Positions 5,171-6,279 of a DNA stretch of 6,279 bases are shown here, piece by piece. The notes below the pieces were generated by a model. That model did not search any database. It saw only the letters and a list, made by a program, of their open reading frames with translations, and was not told where the DNA came from. Positions within the stretch are counted from its first letter, which is position 1. Every line of letters starts with the position of its first letter. Position numbers and translations under genes: made by a program. This DNA comes from Gemmatimonadota bacterium (lineage in GTDB: Bacteria > Gemmatimonadota > Gemmatimonadetes > Gemmatimonadales > GWC2-71-9), in NCBI GenBank assembly GCA_003221825.1, contig QHUE01000237.1:1-6279 (forward strand), written 5' to 3'.

Positions 5171-6279
5171 GTGCAGTCACAGAGCTACGATGCGATCGTG
5201 GTCGGTTCCGGAATCTCCGGCGGCTGGGCCGCGAAGGAGCTGACCGAGAAGGGACTTCGCGTCCTGCTGCTCGAGCGGGGCAAGAACATCGAGCACATCA
5301 AGGACTACGTGAATGCCACCAAGGCGCCGTGGGACTATCCCCATCGCGGCAGACGCACCAAGGCGATGGAGCTGGCGTATCCGGTGTTGAAACGCGACTA
5401 CCCGCTGAACGAAACGAACCTCGATTGGTGGGCCTCCGACCAGGAGTCGCCGTACACCGAGGTGAAACGGTTCGACTGGTACCGCGGCTACCACGTCGGC
5501 GGCCGGTCGCTGATGTGGGGTCGCCAAAGCTATCGCTGGAGCGACTTCGACTTCGAGGCGAACGCGCGCGAAGCGATCGGGGTCGATTGGCCGATTCGCT
5601 ACGCCGACATCGCGCCCTGGTACGACCACGTCGAACGGCACGCCGGCATCTCCGGCTCGCTCGAGGGCATGGCCCAGCTCCCCGACGGACAATTTCAGCC
5701 GCCCATGCCGCTCAACTGTGGGGAAGAGCTGATCGCCGGCCGGCTCAAGCAGCATTTCGACGGCCGCCGCCGGATCATCCCGGGGCGCACCGCGAACCTC
5801 ACGCAGCCGCTGCCGGGACGCGCCCAATGTCAGTTTCGCAATGCCTGCTGGCTGGGCTGTCCGTTCGGCGGGTATTTCAGTACGCAGTCCTCCACGCTGC
5901 CGGCGGCGATGGCGACGGGACGGCTGACGCTCAAGCCGTTCGCGATCGTCACCGAAGTGCTGTACGATCGCAACAAGAAGCGCGCGACGGGTGTGCGCGT
6001 GCTGGATGCGGTCACGAATCAGACCACCGACTACACCGCGAAAGTCGTCTTCCTCTGTGCGTCTACGTTGAATTCCACGTGGCTCTTGCTGCGCTCGGCC
6101 ACCGACGTCTGGCCCGGCGGCCTCGGCTCGAGCTCGGACGCGCTCGGGCGCAATCTGATGGATCACCACTTCCGCGCCGGTGCGTCCGGCACAATCGAAG
6201 GGCTCGCCGACAAGTACTATTACGGCCGCCGCCCCACCGGCTTTTACATTCCGCGCTACCGCAATTTGTTCGGCGACAA
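5171..6279 (+). CDS. GMC-family FAD-dependent oxidoreductase, N-terminal 369 residues
   Basis: A flavoenzyme of the glucose-methanol-choline family, which oxidises alcohol groups of sugars, polyols or similar substrates. The GTG start follows a perfect ribosome site, and the frame is clean to the window edge. Visible features: dinucleotide-binding GSGISGG at 12-18 with the ribose-contacting acid E35 in LLLERG (32-37); the FAD-attachment-loop region GYHVGGRSLMWGRQSYRW (106-123); DWPIRYADIAPWYDHVER; a Cys-containing block CQFRNACWLGCPFGGYFS (220-237); and a second FAD-domain strand region LTLKPFAIVTEVLYD. Complete relatives are about 550-580 residues. The catalytic His pair lies in the missing C-terminal third, so substrate and activity cannot be judged. 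There is no Tat signal in the first residues. Some relatives pair with a gluconate 2-dehydrogenase subunit 3-like protein, which is not upstream here. It follows the TetR remnant by 36 bases. Confidence 0.93.
   Translation, partial: MQSQSYDAIVVGSGISGGWAAKELTEKGLRVLLLERGKNIEHIKDYVNATKAPWDYPHRGRRTKAMELAYPVLKRDYPLNETNLDWWASDQESPYTEVKRFDWYRGYHVGGRSLMWGRQSYRWSDFDFEANAREAIGVDWPIRYADIAPWYDHVERHAGISGSLEGMAQLPDGQFQPPMPLNCGEELIAGRLKQHFDGRRRIIPGRTANLTQPLPGRAQCQFRNACWLGCPFGGYFSTQSSTLPAAMATGRLTLKPFAIVTEVLYDRNKKRATGVRVLDAVTNQTTDYTAKVVFLCASTLNSTWLLLRSATDVWPGGLGSSSDALGRNLMDHHFRAGASGTIEGLADKYYYGRRPTGFYIPRYRNLFGD

Noticed and set aside
5177..6169. Long open frame (330 codons) on the minus strand across the GMC gene
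   Set aside because: It is rich in Arg, Val and Ala with no recognisable motif. The plus strand carries a clear FAD-binding enzyme with a perfect ribosome site.
1..6279. Mobile element, CRISPR, toxin-antitoxin or phage defence system
   Set aside because: No transposase, integrase, repeat-spacer pattern, terminal inverted repeats or toxin/antitoxin-like pair was found on reading both strands.

Overview
The window is about 6.3 kb of GC-rich bacterial DNA that looks chromosomal. No rRNA, tRNA, CRISPR array, insertion sequence or integrase gene was seen. GC-rich codon use, a DUF4198 protein, a GMC-type FAD oxidoreductase and a LivK-like binding-protein remnant would all fit an environmental Acidobacteriota (Vicinamibacteria-like) or Gemmatimonadota genome. 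That assignment is inference from gene flavour; there is no marker gene here. Both window ends cut through genes.

Left part (1-3121), metal handling at the envelope. A heavy-metal P1B-type ATPase enters from the left edge. Its TM6 CPH, TM7 and TM8 motifs match the P1B-3 (CopB-like, copper/silver) signature exactly. Converging on it, with 2 bases between the stops, is a leftward pair. The first gene encodes a small secreted His/Cys-containing protein (3121 to 2789). The second encodes a 445-residue exported, probably outer-membrane beta-barrel protein with Met/His-rich ends (2707 to 1370). A plausible reading is that the ATPase moves metal across the inner membrane and the other two act in the periplasm and outer membrane.

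Middle (3149-4319), a rightward pair. It comprises a secreted DUF4198 protein and, one base later, a five-helix membrane protein of unknown function. Its 5' end lies only 27 bases from the divergent small secreted gene, so the control regions must overlap coding sequence. A GC-rich hairpin (4323-4350) follows.

Right part (4356-6279), a scar followed by an intact gene. A 43-residue single-helix protein gene lies directly downstream of a substrate-binding-protein gene of which only the last ~106 codons remain. Back to back with that is a TetR-family regulator reduced to its ligand-binding C-terminal ~100 residues. Both genes have lost their 5' ends at the same place (about 4822-4830). This looks like one deletion that removed the divergent promoter region and both N-termini, or else an assembly chimera. 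After the TetR remnant, behind a consensus Shine-Dalgarno, begins a clean GMC oxidoreductase gene that runs off the right edge.

The two observations most worth checking are the head-to-head double truncation near 4825 and the uncharacterised envelope proteins grouped with the copper-type ATPase.
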